From Bacillus altitudinis 41KF2b (GTDB lineage Bacteria; Bacillota; Bacilli; Bacillales; Bacillaceae): a stretch of DNA of 64,000 bases. Shown here piece after piece: positions 40,341 through 52,107 of the stretch. The notes under the pieces are model-generated. The model was not told the origin of the DNA. It did not search any database and was given only the letters and a program-made list of their open reading frames with translations. Where the stretch lies: positions 1 through 64,000 of the forward strand of contig NZ_ASJC01000006.1 of assembly GCF_000691145.1 (NCBI RefSeq), read 5' to 3'. A program made the translations under genes and the position numbers. How positions within the stretch are numbered: position 1 is the stretch's first letter; each line of letters starts with the position of its first letter.

Positions 40341-41309
40341 ATGGAAAAACAATATCGTGTATTACTTTACTATCAATATGTCCCCATTGAGGATCCAGAA
40401 ACGTTTACAGCAGAGCATCTAGCATTCTGTAAGGAACTTGGTTTGTTAGGTCGTATTCTTGTTTCATCTGAAGGCATAAACGGAACCGTTTCTGGTACCA
40501 TTGAGCAGACGGACAAGTACATGCAAGCATTGAAAGAAGATCCACGCTTTGCGTCCATGCCAATTAAAATTGACGAAGCAGATGGTCATGCATTTAAGAA
40601 AATGCACGTCCGTCATCGAAATGAATTGGTGAATTTAAGTCTTGAAGATGATGTGAATCCGCTAGAATTAACGGGAAAACATCTCAGCCCAGTTGAATTT
40701 TACGAGCAAATGCAATCACCTGATACGGTCGTGATTGATGCACGTAATGATTATGAGTTTGATGTCGGTCACTTCAGAGGTGCTGTGCGCCCTGACATTG
40801 AGACATTCCGTGAATTGCCTGAGTGGATTCGTGACAACAAAGAGATTCTTGAAGGGAAAAAAATTCTGACGTATTGCACAGGCGGCGTACGCTGTGAGAA
40901 ATTCTCAGGATGGTTAAAGCGTGAAGGCTTTGAAGATGTATCCCAGCTTGACGGTGGAATTGTCACGTACGGAAAAGACCCAGAAGTTCAAGGAAAGCTA
41001 TGGGACGGTCAATGTTATGTGTTTGATAACCGCCTAACGGTTCCAGTCAATCAAACAGAGCACGTCGTGGTAGGAAAAGATTTCTTCACTGGCGAACCTT
41101 GCGAGCGTTATGTGAACTGCGCGAACCCTGCATGTAACCGCAAAATGATTGCAACAGAAGAAAGCGAGCATAAATATATGCGCAGCTGCAGCCATGAATG
41201 CCGCACAAGCGAACGTAACCTTTATGTGAAACAGCACAATTTATCTGAAGAAGAAGTTCAAGAAAGACTAGCTGTCATTGAAAAAGAACAAGCAATCTCA
41301 CAAGGATAA
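40341..41309 (+). CDS. trhO: tRNA uridine-34 hydroxylase TrhO (rhodanese family, YbfQ)
   Basis: A 322-aa UPF0176 protein, the same length as B. subtilis YbfQ. TrhO hydroxylates U34 of tRNA using oxygen, the first step toward (m)cmo5U/mo5U. Residues 1-95 form an acylphosphatase-like domain ([16 protein letters not shown]). A rhodanese domain follows, with [17 protein letters not shown] and active loop [14 protein letters not shown], then a C-terminal cysteine-rich region ([15 protein letters not shown]). ATG 40341 lies 9 nt after AAGAGGTG. Confidence 0.93.
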   Translation: MEKQYRVLLYYQYVPIEDPETFTAEHLAFCKELGLLGRILVSSEGINGTVSGTIEQTDKYMQALKEDPRFASMPIKIDEADGHAFKKMHVRHRNELVNLSLEDDVNPLELTGKHLSPVEFYEQMQSPDTVVIDARNDYEFDVGHFRGAVRPDIETFRELPEWIRDNKEILEGKKILTYCTGGVRCEKFSGWLKREGFEDVSQLDGGIVTYGKDPEVQGKLWDGQCYVFDNRLTVPVNQTEHVVVGKDFFTGEPCERYVNCANPACNRKMIATEESEHKYMRSCSHECRTSERNLYVKQHNLSEEEVQERLAVIEKEQAISQG

Positions 41310-41337
41310 GAGGGTTTCCCTTTTATCCTTTTTTCTT
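41302..41337 (+). terminator. trhO terminator
   Basis: AAGGATAAGAGGG pairs with CCCTTTTATCCTT, followed by a T run. Confidence 0.75.
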
Positions 41338-41359
41338 TGGATGATATGTGTTCAGAGGG

Positions 41360-41388
41360 AAGAGGAAGTCATTTCCTCTTTCTTTTTT
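41360..41388 (+). terminator. Second terminator-like hairpin downstream of trhO
   Basis: AAGAGGAA and TTCCTCTT form a perfect 8-bp stem followed by TCTTTTTTG. Confidence 0.65.
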
Positions 41389-41450
41389 GTTTTGTTTTTT
41401 TCAAAATAAGGGTAAAGGTAGTTAATCAGTCTAATAGATTGAACAGTTGA

Positions 41451-41464
41451 AAAAGCGCTTTCTT
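41451..41464 (+). promoter_or_regulatory. cre-like site upstream of the amino acid symporter
   Basis: AAAAGCGCTTTCTT contains the symmetrical AAAGCGCTTT core of CcpA sites, about 190 bp before the permease start. Possible -10 boxes (GATAAT, TAATAT) lie near 41512-41519. The rest of 41389-41645 shows no gene. Confidence 0.45.
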
Positions 41465-41651
41465 TTGAAATAAGCATGTTCGACTATTTCAGAAAATGGA
41501 GAATTGAGAGATAATATAACGGGCAAAAAATGAACAAAGATAAAAGTTCAGATCAGAAAGTATTTGCCAATGGAATGAAAGGTGAGCTGCTATAAAAGAA
41601 AGGCGCTTGCTCGACACATGCTCTGTATTTTAATCGAAAGGTGTTATGAAC

Positions 41652-43271
41652 ATGAATCATTTGCATCGTAGGATGGGAACTTTCGCTTTAATGATGGTAG
41701 GTCTTGGCTCAATCATTGGTTCAGGATGGCTCTTTGGTGCGTGGCGGGCTGCTCAAATCGCCGGCCCTGCTGCTATTTTGTCATGGTTGATCGGGATGGT
41801 TGTTATTTTATTTATCGCATTGTCTTATAGTGAACTCGGGTCGATGTTTCCAGAGGCAGGCGGAATGGTCAAATATACGCAATATTCACATGGCTCTTTT
41901 ATTGGATTTATCGCCGCTTGGGCGAACTGGATCGCGATTGTCTCAGTGATTCCTGTTGAGGCAGTTGCCTCCGTTCAATACATGAGCTCATGGCCTTGGG
42001 AGTGGGCAAAGTGGACAAGCCATTTGGTCACAAAAGGGGTTTTGACGACTGAGGGGCTCATGGTGGCAAGTGTGCTGCTGGTGATTTATTTTCTGCTCAA
42101 TTATTGGACAGTTGGGTTGTTTTCAAAGGCGAATACATTCATTACGATTTTTAAAATCGTCATTCCAGGATTAACAATTGGTGCGCTCTTATTCGTAGGT
42201 TTTCATAGTGAGAATTTTACTTCTGGAACAAGTATTGCGCCGAACGGCTGGGCGAGTGTGCTCACAGCTGTGGCAACATCGGGGATTGTGTTTGCTTTTA
42301 ATGGCTTCCAAAGCCCGATTAATATGGCAGGAGAAGCGAAAAATCCAGGGCGTTCGATTCCAATCGCCATTGTTGGATCGATTTTGATTGCAACGGTCAT
42401 TTATGTGCTGCTGCAAATCGCTTTTATTGGCGCTGTCGATCCATCAATGATTGTGAATGGCTGGGGGCATTTGAATTTCAACTCGCCATTTGCTGACCTT
42501 GCCATTGCGCTAGGGATTAACTGGCTTGTCCTTATTTTATATGCAGATGCGTTCGTTTCTCCTTCTGGCACAGGGATTACGTATACGGCGACGACGTCTC
42601 GTATGATTTATGGGATGGAAAAAAACAAGTACATGCCGAGTGTACTTGGCCGTCTGCACCCAATTTACGGTGTGCCTCGTCCAGCGATGTTTTTTAATTT
42701 GGGTGTATCGTTTATCTTTCTGTTTTTGTTTAGAGGCTGGGGGGTTCTCGCTGAAATTATTTCTGTGGCGACCCTGATTTCCTATTTGACAGGACCTGTG
42801 ACAGTGATGACGCTGAGAAAGACGGGCACAGATTTATATCGTCCACTGCGAATTAAAGGACTCAGCATCATTGCCCCGCTTGGTTTTGTCTTTGCATCAT
42901 TGACACTGTACTGGGCGAGATGGCCGCTGACGGGTCAGGTGCTGTTCATTATTCTCATCGGTCTGCCAATCTATTTTTACTATCAAGCAAAAGCGAAGTG
43001 GAAGGGCTTTGGCCGTCACTTTAAAGCAGGTGCTTGGATGGTTGTGTATCTGCTTGTGATGATGACGATTTCCTGTCTCGGCAGTGATAAATTTGGCGGT
43101 TATAACGTCATTCATTATGGCTGGGATATGGCGCTCATTGCAGTTGTGGCGTTGTTATTTTATATGTGGGCACTCAAAAGTGGATTTGAAACAGAGTTTT
43201 TAGAAGATGCGAAAAAAATCAACGATGAACTGCGTGCTTTTCAGAAAGAAGCCGCCTCATCTAAGGAATAA
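41652..43271 (+). CDS. APC family amino acid permease (YveA/AspP-like aspartate:proton symporter)
   Basis: A 539-aa transporter with 12-14 hydrophobic helices. The N-terminus has GLGSIIGSGWLFGAWRAAQ, and FNGFQSPINMAGEAKNPGR marks the sixth segment. It resembles B. subtilis YveA, an L-aspartate:proton symporter, and other long APC permeases. A basic/acidic C-terminal tail (ETEFLEDAKKINDELRAF) is cytoplasmic. The second ATG at 41652 fits AAAGGTG better than the first at 41646. Confidence 0.78.
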   Translation: MNHLHRRMGTFALMMVGLGSIIGSGWLFGAWRAAQIAGPAAILSWLIGMVVILFIALSYSELGSMFPEAGGMVKYTQYSHGSFIGFIAAWANWIAIVSVIPVEAVASVQYMSSWPWEWAKWTSHLVTKGVLTTEGLMVASVLLVIYFLLNYWTVGLFSKANTFITIFKIVIPGLTIGALLFVGFHSENFTSGTSIAPNGWASVLTAVATSGIVFAFNGFQSPINMAGEAKNPGRSIPIAIVGSILIATVIYVLLQIAFIGAVDPSMIVNGWGHLNFNSPFADLAIALGINWLVLILYADAFVSPSGTGITYTATTSRMIYGMEKNKYMPSVLGRLHPIYGVPRPAMFFNLGVSFIFLFLFRGWGVLAEIISVATLISYLTGPVTVMTLRKTGTDLYRPLRIKGLSIIAPLGFVFASLTLYWARWPLTGQVLFIILIGLPIYFYYQAKAKWKGFGRHFKAGAWMVVYLLVMMTISCLGSDKFGGYNVIHYGWDMALIAVVALLFYMWALKSGFETEFLEDAKKINDELRAFQKEAASSKE

Positions 43272-43275
43272 CGGA

Positions 43276-43312
43276 AGGGCTGCCTGAATACTGAGGGCAG
43301 CCTTTTTATTTG
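43276..43312. terminator. Bidirectional terminator
   Basis: GGGCTGCC pairs with GGCAGCCT around a short loop, followed by TTTTTATTT, between convergent genes. Confidence 0.8.
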
Positions 43313-43506
43313 GATGGATGATCCATGACATGTTGCTTTAGCCAAGTGGTAACGCCGTGTAGAACGGTGGCTGTCACAAGACAGATAAGCGCATATCTCC
43401 ATAGCTGATCTAAGCCTTGTCCACTAAGCCAAAAAACAATACCTAGAATAAAGAGAGTCAGAATGAACATGAATAAAAAAGATGCTGACCAGAAAAAAGC
43501 CTTCAT
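43306..43506 (-). CDS. Small membrane protein, 66 aa
   Basis: Two hydrophobic helices (FLFMFILTLFILGIVFWLSG and YALICLVTATVLHGVTTWL) joined by a short loop, and a polar tail. A strong GAGGAGGTGACC RBS supports it as a real gene. It is convergent to the permease gene and shares its terminator. Family and function unknown. Confidence 0.65.
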   Translation of the reverse strand: MKAFFWSASFLFMFILTLFILGIVFWLSGQGLDQLWRYALICLVTATVLHGVTTWLKQHVMDHPSK

Positions 43507-43621
43507 CGAAGGTCACCTCCTCGGGGTATTGTATGCAGGCCGAGGGAGGATCAGACCAGCAAGAAAGAAGTGAAAATATCGTTAAATCTATTTCAAAAGT
43601 CAGATAAAAACGCCAAGTGAT

Positions 43622-43650
43622 TTGACAGTTGTGTTAAGATGAGAGCATAT
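43622..43650 (+). promoter_or_regulatory. Probable licT promoter
   Basis: TTGACA (43622-43627) and GCATAT (43645-43650) are 17 bp apart, 41 bp upstream of the licT start. The -10 box is imperfect. Confidence 0.5.
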
Positions 43651-43691
43651 TTTGAGTGTAGATGGCTGGTTATAGACGGAGGTGTTTGGAG

Positions 43692-44528
43692 ATGCAGATT
43701 CAAAAGGTTCTAAACAATAATGTCATTAGTGTGATAGATGAACAAGGAAAAGAAATCGTCGTCATGGGCAGAGGCATCGCTTTTCAAAGACGTCCCGGCG
43801 ACCCGGTGGACGAGGCGTTAATTGATAAAGTGTTCCGCCTAGAAGATCATTCCGTACATGAGCGGATGAAAATGTTGCTTCAAGAGGTTCCATATGATGT
43901 CGTCAAGGTGACCGAGGAAATGATCCAATACGCACATACAAAGCTGAACCGAAGATTAAACGAAAGTCTGCATGTATCGCTGGCAGACCATATTCATTAC
44001 GCCATCGAACGATTAAAGAAAAACCACTTGATTGAGAATTCGCTGATTTGGGAGATTAAACGTTTATACAAAGATGAATTTCTCGTGGCGAAGGAATGCC
44101 TTGAGATGATTGAAGATCGTCTTCATATTGAACTGCCTGAAGATGAAGCGGGCTTTATTGCCATGCATATCATTAATGCAGAGCTCAATGAAGACATGAA
44201 TACAACGGTCAATATCACAAAAGAAGTGAATGCCATACTGACCATTGTGAAATATCACTTGAACATGGAATTTGATGAAGACTCGCTCAACTTTTATCGT
44301 TTTCTCACACATTTACGCTTTTTCGTACAGCGTCTCATCAACGAAACGTTACTCGTCAGTGAAGATCAAGATTTATATCAGCTGATTAAAGTGAAATATC
44401 CGAAGGCGTACGAATGCGCAAAGAAAATCGCGGAATATGTGTATCAAACATATCATCGCGATCTAACATCAGAGGAGATGCTCTATCTATCGATTCATTT
44501 GAATCGACTCATCAAACGAGAAAAATAA
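43692..44528 (+). CDS. licT: BglG-family transcription antiterminator LicT
   Basis: A 278-aa RNA-binding antiterminator. The N-terminal CAT domain (MQIQKVLNNNVISVIDEQGK) binds the RAT hairpin. Two PRD domains follow, with phosphorylatable histidines around LADHIHYAIERLK, AGFIAMHIINAEL and YLSIHLNRLIK. PRD2 phosphorylation by HPr activates and PRD1 phosphorylation by the beta-glucoside EII inactivates. It matches B. subtilis LicT throughout. ATG 43692 follows GGAGGTGTTTGGAG. Its target leader lies directly downstream, ahead of bglP. Confidence 0.93.
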   Translation: MQIQKVLNNNVISVIDEQGKEIVVMGRGIAFQRRPGDPVDEALIDKVFRLEDHSVHERMKMLLQEVPYDVVKVTEEMIQYAHTKLNRRLNESLHVSLADHIHYAIERLKKNHLIENSLIWEIKRLYKDEFLVAKECLEMIEDRLHIELPEDEAGFIAMHIINAELNEDMNTTVNITKEVNAILTIVKYHLNMEFDEDSLNFYRFLTHLRFFVQRLINETLLVSEDQDLYQLIKVKYPKAYECAKKIAEYVYQTYHRDLTSEEMLYLSIHLNRLIKREK

Positions 44529-44543
44529 AGATAGAATTTTAAA

Positions 44544-44580
44544 AGAAAGCGTTGACATCATAAAAAGTGAGTGGTACTAT
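44544..44580 (+). promoter_or_regulatory. bglP promoter with overlapping cre site
   Basis: TTGACA (44552-44557) and TACTAT (44575-44580) are 17 bp apart. AGAAAGCGTTGACA (44544-44557) matches the cre consensus except the first base and covers the -35 box, so CcpA would block initiation. Confidence 0.82.
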
Positions 44581-44627
44581 TTGCTCATAAACATAAAAGA
44601 ATACGGTTTCACAATGATCGTCTTAGA

Positions 44628-44730
44628 GGATTGTGACTGTTCGGCAGGCAAAACCTAAACGTTCACTGAAAAAGCGCAATAGCAAGTTGCGACTATTTTT
44701 GGTGCCCGTTTAGGTTTTTATTTTGCCTAA
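44628..44730 (+). promoter_or_regulatory. RAT antiterminator and overlapping terminator (LicT target)
   Basis: GGATTGTGACTGTTCGGCAG (44628-44647), continuing GCAAAACC, has the bipartite RAT form bound by LicT/SacY. It overlaps the left arm of a terminator: AAACCTAAACG pairs with CGTTTAGGTTT (to about 44717), with a T-rich tail. Active LicT would stabilise the RAT hairpin and let transcription reach bglP. Confidence 0.88.
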
Positions 44731-44764
44731 AAACGTATTTTTTTGAAAAAAAGGGGGTTTTTGT

Positions 44765-48065
<3,301 letters not shown>

Positions 48066-48072
48066 CAGAAAA

Positions 48073-48108
48073 AAGCCAGTCACCTTATTAGCGGGTGACT
48101 GGCTTCTT
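48073..48108 (+). terminator. Terminator of the bglPH operon
   Basis: AAGCCAGTCACC and GGTGACTGGCTT form a 12-bp stem with a short T-rich tail. Confidence 0.8.
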
Positions 48109-48197
48109 TGTTCGTTCACTTTATCGGCTTGTGTCATTTGTCTACCATAGAAGTTTCCTTAAATCTATCTTAAATCCATTGATACACTCATTTTGAT

Positions 48198-48226
48198 TTG
48201 ATAACCTTTATTTTGGAATTTAATAC
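48198..48226 (+). promoter_or_regulatory. Promoter of the secreted putative toxin gene
   Basis: TTGATA (48198-48203) and TAATAC (48221-48226) are 17 bp apart, directly before GGAGGA and the start. Confidence 0.6.
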
Positions 48227-48247
48227 AAAAGGAGGAATATAATCAAA

Positions 48248-48985
48248 ATGTTCAAAAAAACACTTTTAACCCTAATTACCCTAGCTCTTGTCATATCAAT
48301 ATGGACTCCATTTTCATCAGAAGCATCAGCAGAAACACACTCTATCAATTCACAAGAGTTAAAAGCATTAGTAACACCGACGGTTCTACAAAATGAACAA
48401 GCTAACAAAGAATTAGACGAACTTGAAAAGAAAATGGGGGAATACATAGAAAACCTTCCATTTACAGAAAAAGAATTTGAAAACATGACAGAGTCAGAAC
48501 AAAATAAAGTGATCGATCAATATTTCAACAATGAAGAATTTTTAGCTTTAGAAAACCGAATGAAACAACTTGACTCCAAAAGTAATCAGAGTGAAATAAC
48601 AACACAAGCACTACCAGTATTCTTCATACCTATCGCAATGACCGTAGGAAGAGTTGCTTTAATGGCTATCAGATCAAAAGGCGCAAGAACTGCACTTAAA
48701 TATCTAAAAAATCGGATAAAAGGATTTGGTAAAAATTACAAAATTAAATGGGATGTAAGAAATGATAAAGGACAACTTAGAAGTTTAGTTGTCGTCCTAC
48801 ACAAAGGAAAGAAAAGAACAACAAGAGTATTTGCTGTAGACAATGGAAAAATCCCTTTAATACCAAAAACCTCAACTTGGTATTGGCATTTTCATGTAGC
48901 TCCAAAAGATAAAATACACCATGCTCTCAGAGCATCAGTACCAAAGAAATACAAAGCAAGTCCAGGAGAAACAATATTACACTAA
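48248..48985 (+). CDS. Secreted putative toxin (SAR2788-like), 245 aa
   Basis: A signal peptide (LLTLITLALVISIWTPFSSE, cleavage near EASA) is followed by a helical region of about 90 residues with acidic repeats (ELDELEKKMGEYIENL). A hydrophobic stretch follows (VFFIPIAMTVGRVALMAI), and then a basic C-terminal domain (LRSLVVVLHKGKKRTTRVFA, TSTWYWHFHVAPKDKIHHAL). The layout suggests an exported effector with a C-terminal toxin domain, similar to proteins called SAR2788-family putative toxins. It is AT-rich and faces a convergent small gene that looks like its immunity gene. Confidence 0.6.
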   Translation: MFKKTLLTLITLALVISIWTPFSSEASAETHSINSQELKALVTPTVLQNEQANKELDELEKKMGEYIENLPFTEKEFENMTESEQNKVIDQYFNNEEFLALENRMKQLDSKSNQSEITTQALPVFFIPIAMTVGRVALMAIRSKGARTALKYLKNRIKGFGKNYKIKWDVRNDKGQLRSLVVVLHKGKKRTTRVFAVDNGKIPLIPKTSTWYWHFHVAPKDKIHHALRASVPKKYKASPGETILH

Positions 48986-49013
48986 AAAACCCCTAATTTT
49001 TAGGGGTTTTTTT
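48984..49013. terminator. Bidirectional terminator of the toxin/immunity pair
   Basis: AAAAAACCCCTAA and TTAGGGGTTTTTT pair perfectly around TTT. The stem also contains the last codons of the minus-strand gene. Confidence 0.85.
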
Positions 49014-49310
49014 CTCTTCATGACTTGTAACTATATCAACTGGATGTATCAAGTTTTCATCATCATTATCCTCATCAGTGTAAGGCATAATAAGTGAATC
49101 CAATTCTTCTTTATCATCAACTAAAGCAACGTAAGTTGTATAATCCTCTAAATCTGATGGAAACAATTCAGCTTGACCAACATTACTTTTTAATGCTTGG
49201 TCAATAGCACTCTTTAATTCTATTAAACCCTCACGATTACCAATAATATAAGAATCCATATGCCAACTTTTTTGAGCATATATATGACAAATCTTATCTC
49301 TATCTTTCAT
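48993..49310 (-). CDS. Putative immunity protein, 105 aa
   Basis: A small acidic protein starting MKDRDKICHIYAQKSWHMDS, with IGNREGLIELKSAIDQALKS and DDKEELDSLIMPYTDED. Proteins with this YAQ-W-DxYIxGxREGLxxLxxAID pattern are common, often beside polymorphic toxins or in scattered loci, so an immunity role is plausible. It ends inside the shared terminator, tail to tail with the secreted putative toxin. Direct evidence for neutralisation is lacking. Confidence 0.62.
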   Translation of the reverse strand: MKDRDKICHIYAQKSWHMDSYIIGNREGLIELKSAIDQALKSNVGQAELFPSDLEDYTTYVALVDDKEELDSLIMPYTDEDNDDENLIHPVDIVTSHEEKKTPKN

Positions 49311-49376
49311 TATCTCATTACACCCTTCCTAAAGAATTTAATTGATTATGTGCCAACACGCCAACCAGATAAAACA

Positions 49377-49590
49377 TCAAAACGTCTCTTTGGCTACTTT
49401 ATCCTCATCTTCTTCAATCCTGATCAGATATCCTTCAATACGATATTTCCAAAACTGCCACCAAAATTTCTTCCTTCCTTTTCCTCCTGCTCCGTTGCTG
49501 CAATTAATTTTTTAGTTTCTTTATCTCTTTCAAGAAGACTGCTTTGTATGTATTCTTGCTGTTTTTTCAACTTGCTGGATTTTACAAATC
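49377..49590 (-). pseudogene. Possible decayed small gene in the 49311-49709 gap
   Basis: The minus strand reads KQQEYIQSSLLERDKETKKL and IAATEQEEKEG in one frame, then, after a shift near 49455-49470, KFWWQFWKYRIEGYLIRIEE and DEDKVAKETF in the next frame, ending at a stop at 49377. Both parts look like protein (charged coiled coil, then a basic/aromatic membrane-proximal segment), but no single open frame or RBS covers them. A frameshifted gene remnant is the best reading. The rest of the gap is featureless. Confidence 0.3.
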
Positions 49591-49709
49591 ACACCTTACT
49601 CTCTACTATCATTATACCCCGAATTTAATCTCATTTATAGACTGTTTTCCGCCCGCATCAGCCCGTATACTGTTATACGCAAGTCAAAAACGATAAGGGA
49701 TGTGGCTGT

Positions 49710-50126
49710 ATGAATGACAAGAAAGATGTTTTAGATCCTGGGCCGTTTTTTCATGGGACGAAAGCGGAATTGAAGATTGGGGACCTGCTTGAACCGTTGC
49801 ATTTGTCCAATTATCAGGATAAACAATCGAACCACATCTATTTTACTGGAACATTAAACGCAGCCAAATGGGGAGCTGAATTAGCTCGATCTGATTCCAA
49901 AGAGAGAATTTATGTTGTGGAACCGACAGGCGAGTTTGAAGATGATCCGAATTTGACGGATCAAAGGTTTCCGGGGAACCCGACCCGTTCTTACCGGTCG
50001 ACATCTCCTTTGAAAATAGTCGCAGAATTAGGTGCGTGGGAAAGACATTCCGATGAAGAAATCAATCATATGCTGACGTCGTTAAAAAAGTTAAGGGAAG
50101 AAGGAAAAAATGTCATATACGATTGA
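49710..50126 (+). CDS. arr: NAD+:rifamycin ADP-ribosyltransferase Arr
   Basis: A 138-aa enzyme that inactivates rifamycins by ADP-ribosylating the hydroxyl at C23. The family pattern is clear: PGPFFHGTKAELKIGDLLEP, HIYFTGTLNAAKWGAELA, IYVVEPTGEFEDDPNLTD and NPTRSYRSTSPLKIV. Length is typical. It has its own start behind GATAAGGGATG and no resistance-gene neighbours, so it is probably an intrinsic chromosomal gene of this lineage. Confidence 0.92.
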   Translation: MNDKKDVLDPGPFFHGTKAELKIGDLLEPLHLSNYQDKQSNHIYFTGTLNAAKWGAELARSDSKERIYVVEPTGEFEDDPNLTDQRFPGNPTRSYRSTSPLKIVAELGAWERHSDEEINHMLTSLKKLREEGKNVIYD

Positions 50127-50152
50127 TTCGTATGTAAGGAATAGATGAATAA

Positions 50153-50184
50153 AAGGCCGCCCGATTTCACTTGGGCGGCCTTAT
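50153..50184 (-). terminator. Terminator of the minus-strand PTS/mannosidase operon
   Basis: AAGGCCGCCC and GGGCGGCCTT form a 10-bp GC-rich stem. On the minus strand TTTTATTC follows. It can also stop arr transcription. Confidence 0.8.
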
Positions 50185-50187
50185 GTG

Positions 50188-52107
50188 CTATTGAAACAGG
50201 ACATGCATCAGCTCATCAAATGTCTTTGCATGTTTCAAGGAGTGAAGGCGGTCAGGACTGTCTAATAAATCGACAGCTTGTTCAAAAAATTGATTCATGC
50301 AAGCAGCGTCATCTTTCTGAATGGCTAACAAGAAAATAAGAGATACTTGATCGCCCTGCCAATCAATCGGCTGTTTCAATCGTGCAATTGCCACGCAGGA
50401 GGTGCCTTCATTTGTGATGAGCGGGTGAGGCATTGCAATCCCCTTACCAAGATAGGTCGATGACATTTGCTCCCGCTCCAGCACGGAGGAACGAAAAGAA
50501 GATGAAACAAGCTGATGCGCCTCCAGCCGGCTGCAAAGCGTATCTAATACCTCTTCTTTGCTTGAAAGGTTCACATCCAACAAGGTCAATCGTTCTTGGA
50601 AAAAAGCCATCAGCTCCTGCGAAGGGAAACCGTGTCCGTTTAACAGGTGAATGACCTCACTCACACGCTGGACATCATGATGTTCAAAAAAAGCATTCAC
50701 TTGAATGATTGGTTTCCCCTTTGGTGCGAGAGGTACGGTTGTAATAATCACATCACATGGCAAAGTCGTGCTAAAAGCGTAATCCTGATAAGAATAAAGC
50801 TCAACAATCTCAAGCTCATGTTGAAAGGCCGCCTTCAATTTAATTTCAAGCAGCCGTGCCGTTCCTAGTCCAGACCCGCATACAATAATGGCCCTCTTTT
50901 TTTGCGAGGTGTCAAGATGACTTCTTTCAAATGAAGCAGCAATATGTAAGGCAACATATGCCGCCTCATCTTCATTTGGCGTCCGCACCAGCTGTAAGGC
51001 ATTGAGTCCGCTGACAGCCAAATCAAACGGATAAGGGTAAGATGTTTTGATCTCATGCAAAAGCGGATTTTGTAAAGACACGCCATATTGAATTCGATTT
51101 AATAATGGCTTCATATGCAGCATCAAATCTTGACGCAGGATATCGTCATCTACAAAACGATGACCGCTTGTTTTTTCAATGTGCTGGAGAAATTGTGTCA
51201 CCGCCTGACGTACTTCTTCGGTCGTTTGGTGCTCATCGATTTCTTTCCACGTTTGATTCGCTAAGAGATGCATCACCAAGTAATCTGTTTCATCCTCTGA
51301 TAAGGTGACGTGAAACGTGTCGCTTATTTGATGAGTGATCTTTTGAGCGATTCTTGTTAACACTGGCGGTCTTTGTGGGTGAGTGGTACTGGCGGGTATC
51401 CGCTGTTTTTTTTGCGTTTGCTGAATGGCAATCGCTAAGTGAATCACTAAATTCTTTAGGGCAATATCTTTAATGAGCAGTGATTCTTGATATAGATTTG
51501 TCAAAACAATGGAGCGAATGGTTTCAAGTGAAATGTCAGGGAAATGAAGCTGTTCCCGCTCAGTTATATGAGATAGGGCGGGTTCTTCTTCAAGCAGTAA
51601 GTCTGCGTAGCACGTCCTTTTTTGCAATTCGTCTCCGTCTACTTTTAAGCCAAATCCAGGCTTTGAGACAAGGGTCATACCGTAACGGGCTAACAGCTCC
51701 CGTCCTTTTTTTAAATCACTGCTGACCGTCATACGGCTGATGAACAATTCTTCTGCTAATTGATCAATTTTTAAGTAGTCTGATTGAAGCAATAGTTTTC
51801 TCATCATAAATCGTATGCGCTCTTCTGGCATGACGGGTACGAGAGAGCGGGCAGGAAGCTTTTGCTGATGAAGCCAAAGCAGGAAAGCGTCTTGGTCACT
51901 TGTTAAGAGCGTATACCCTTTCCCGCGGATGGTCTTGATCATGGCTCCAGCTTGTGTTAACAGTTCGTTTGCTTCTTTGATTAAATTGCGGATGGAGCGG
52001 TCAGATAAGCGAAAAGAGGCAGTGAGCTCCTCCAACTTCACGAACCCTTTCGTTTCAAATAGCCGCTGAATGAGCTGGTAGGTTCGAGTATCTGCCGTCA
52101 TCATCAT
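50188..52107 (-). CDS. PRD-containing PTS-regulated activator (ManR/MtlR type)
   Basis: A 639-aa DNA-binding activator. N-terminal HTH domains (TYQLIQRLFETKGFVKLEEL, then DQLAEELFISRMTVSSDLKK on the second HTH) are followed by two PRDs. Then come an EIIB-like domain (IIVCGSGLGTARLLEIKLK) and a C-terminal EIIA-like domain (GKGIAMPHPLITNEGTSC). Phosphorylation by HPr and by the cognate EIIs sets its activity. It is the last gene of the operon, overlapping the kinase gene by 4 nt, so it probably activates the promoter upstream of the EIIA gene. Confidence 0.88.
   Translation of the reverse strand: MMMTADTRTYQLIQRLFETKGFVKLEELTASFRLSDRSIRNLIKEANELLTQAGAMIKTIRGKGYTLLTSDQDAFLLWLHQQKLPARSLVPVMPEERIRFMMRKLLLQSDYLKIDQLAEELFISRMTVSSDLKKGRELLARYGMTLVSKPGFGLKVDGDELQKRTCYADLLLEEEPALSHITEREQLHFPDISLETIRSIVLTNLYQESLLIKDIALKNLVIHLAIAIQQTQKKQRIPASTTHPQRPPVLTRIAQKITHQISDTFHVTLSEDETDYLVMHLLANQTWKEIDEHQTTEEVRQAVTQFLQHIEKTSGHRFVDDDILRQDLMLHMKPLLNRIQYGVSLQNPLLHEIKTSYPYPFDLAVSGLNALQLVRTPNEDEAAYVALHIAASFERSHLDTSQKKRAIIVCGSGLGTARLLEIKLKAAFQHELEIVELYSYQDYAFSTTLPCDVIITTVPLAPKGKPIIQVNAFFEHHDVQRVSEVIHLLNGHGFPSQELMAFFQERLTLLDVNLSSKEEVLDTLCSRLEAHQLVSSSFRSSVLEREQMSSTYLGKGIAMPHPLITNEGTSCVAIARLKQPIDWQGDQVSLIFLLAIQKDDAACMNQFFEQAVDLLDSPDRLHSLKHAKTFDELMHVLFQ

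Noticed and set aside
49260-49628. Plus-strand open frame of 122 codons between the toxin pair and arr
   Set aside because: It overlaps the immunity gene start and the minus-strand remnant, lacks an RBS and looks like reading of non-coding DNA.
50153-50184. arr as part of a mobile resistance cassette
   Set aside because: No integron site, transposase or direct repeats surround it, and its composition matches the neighbouring core genes.
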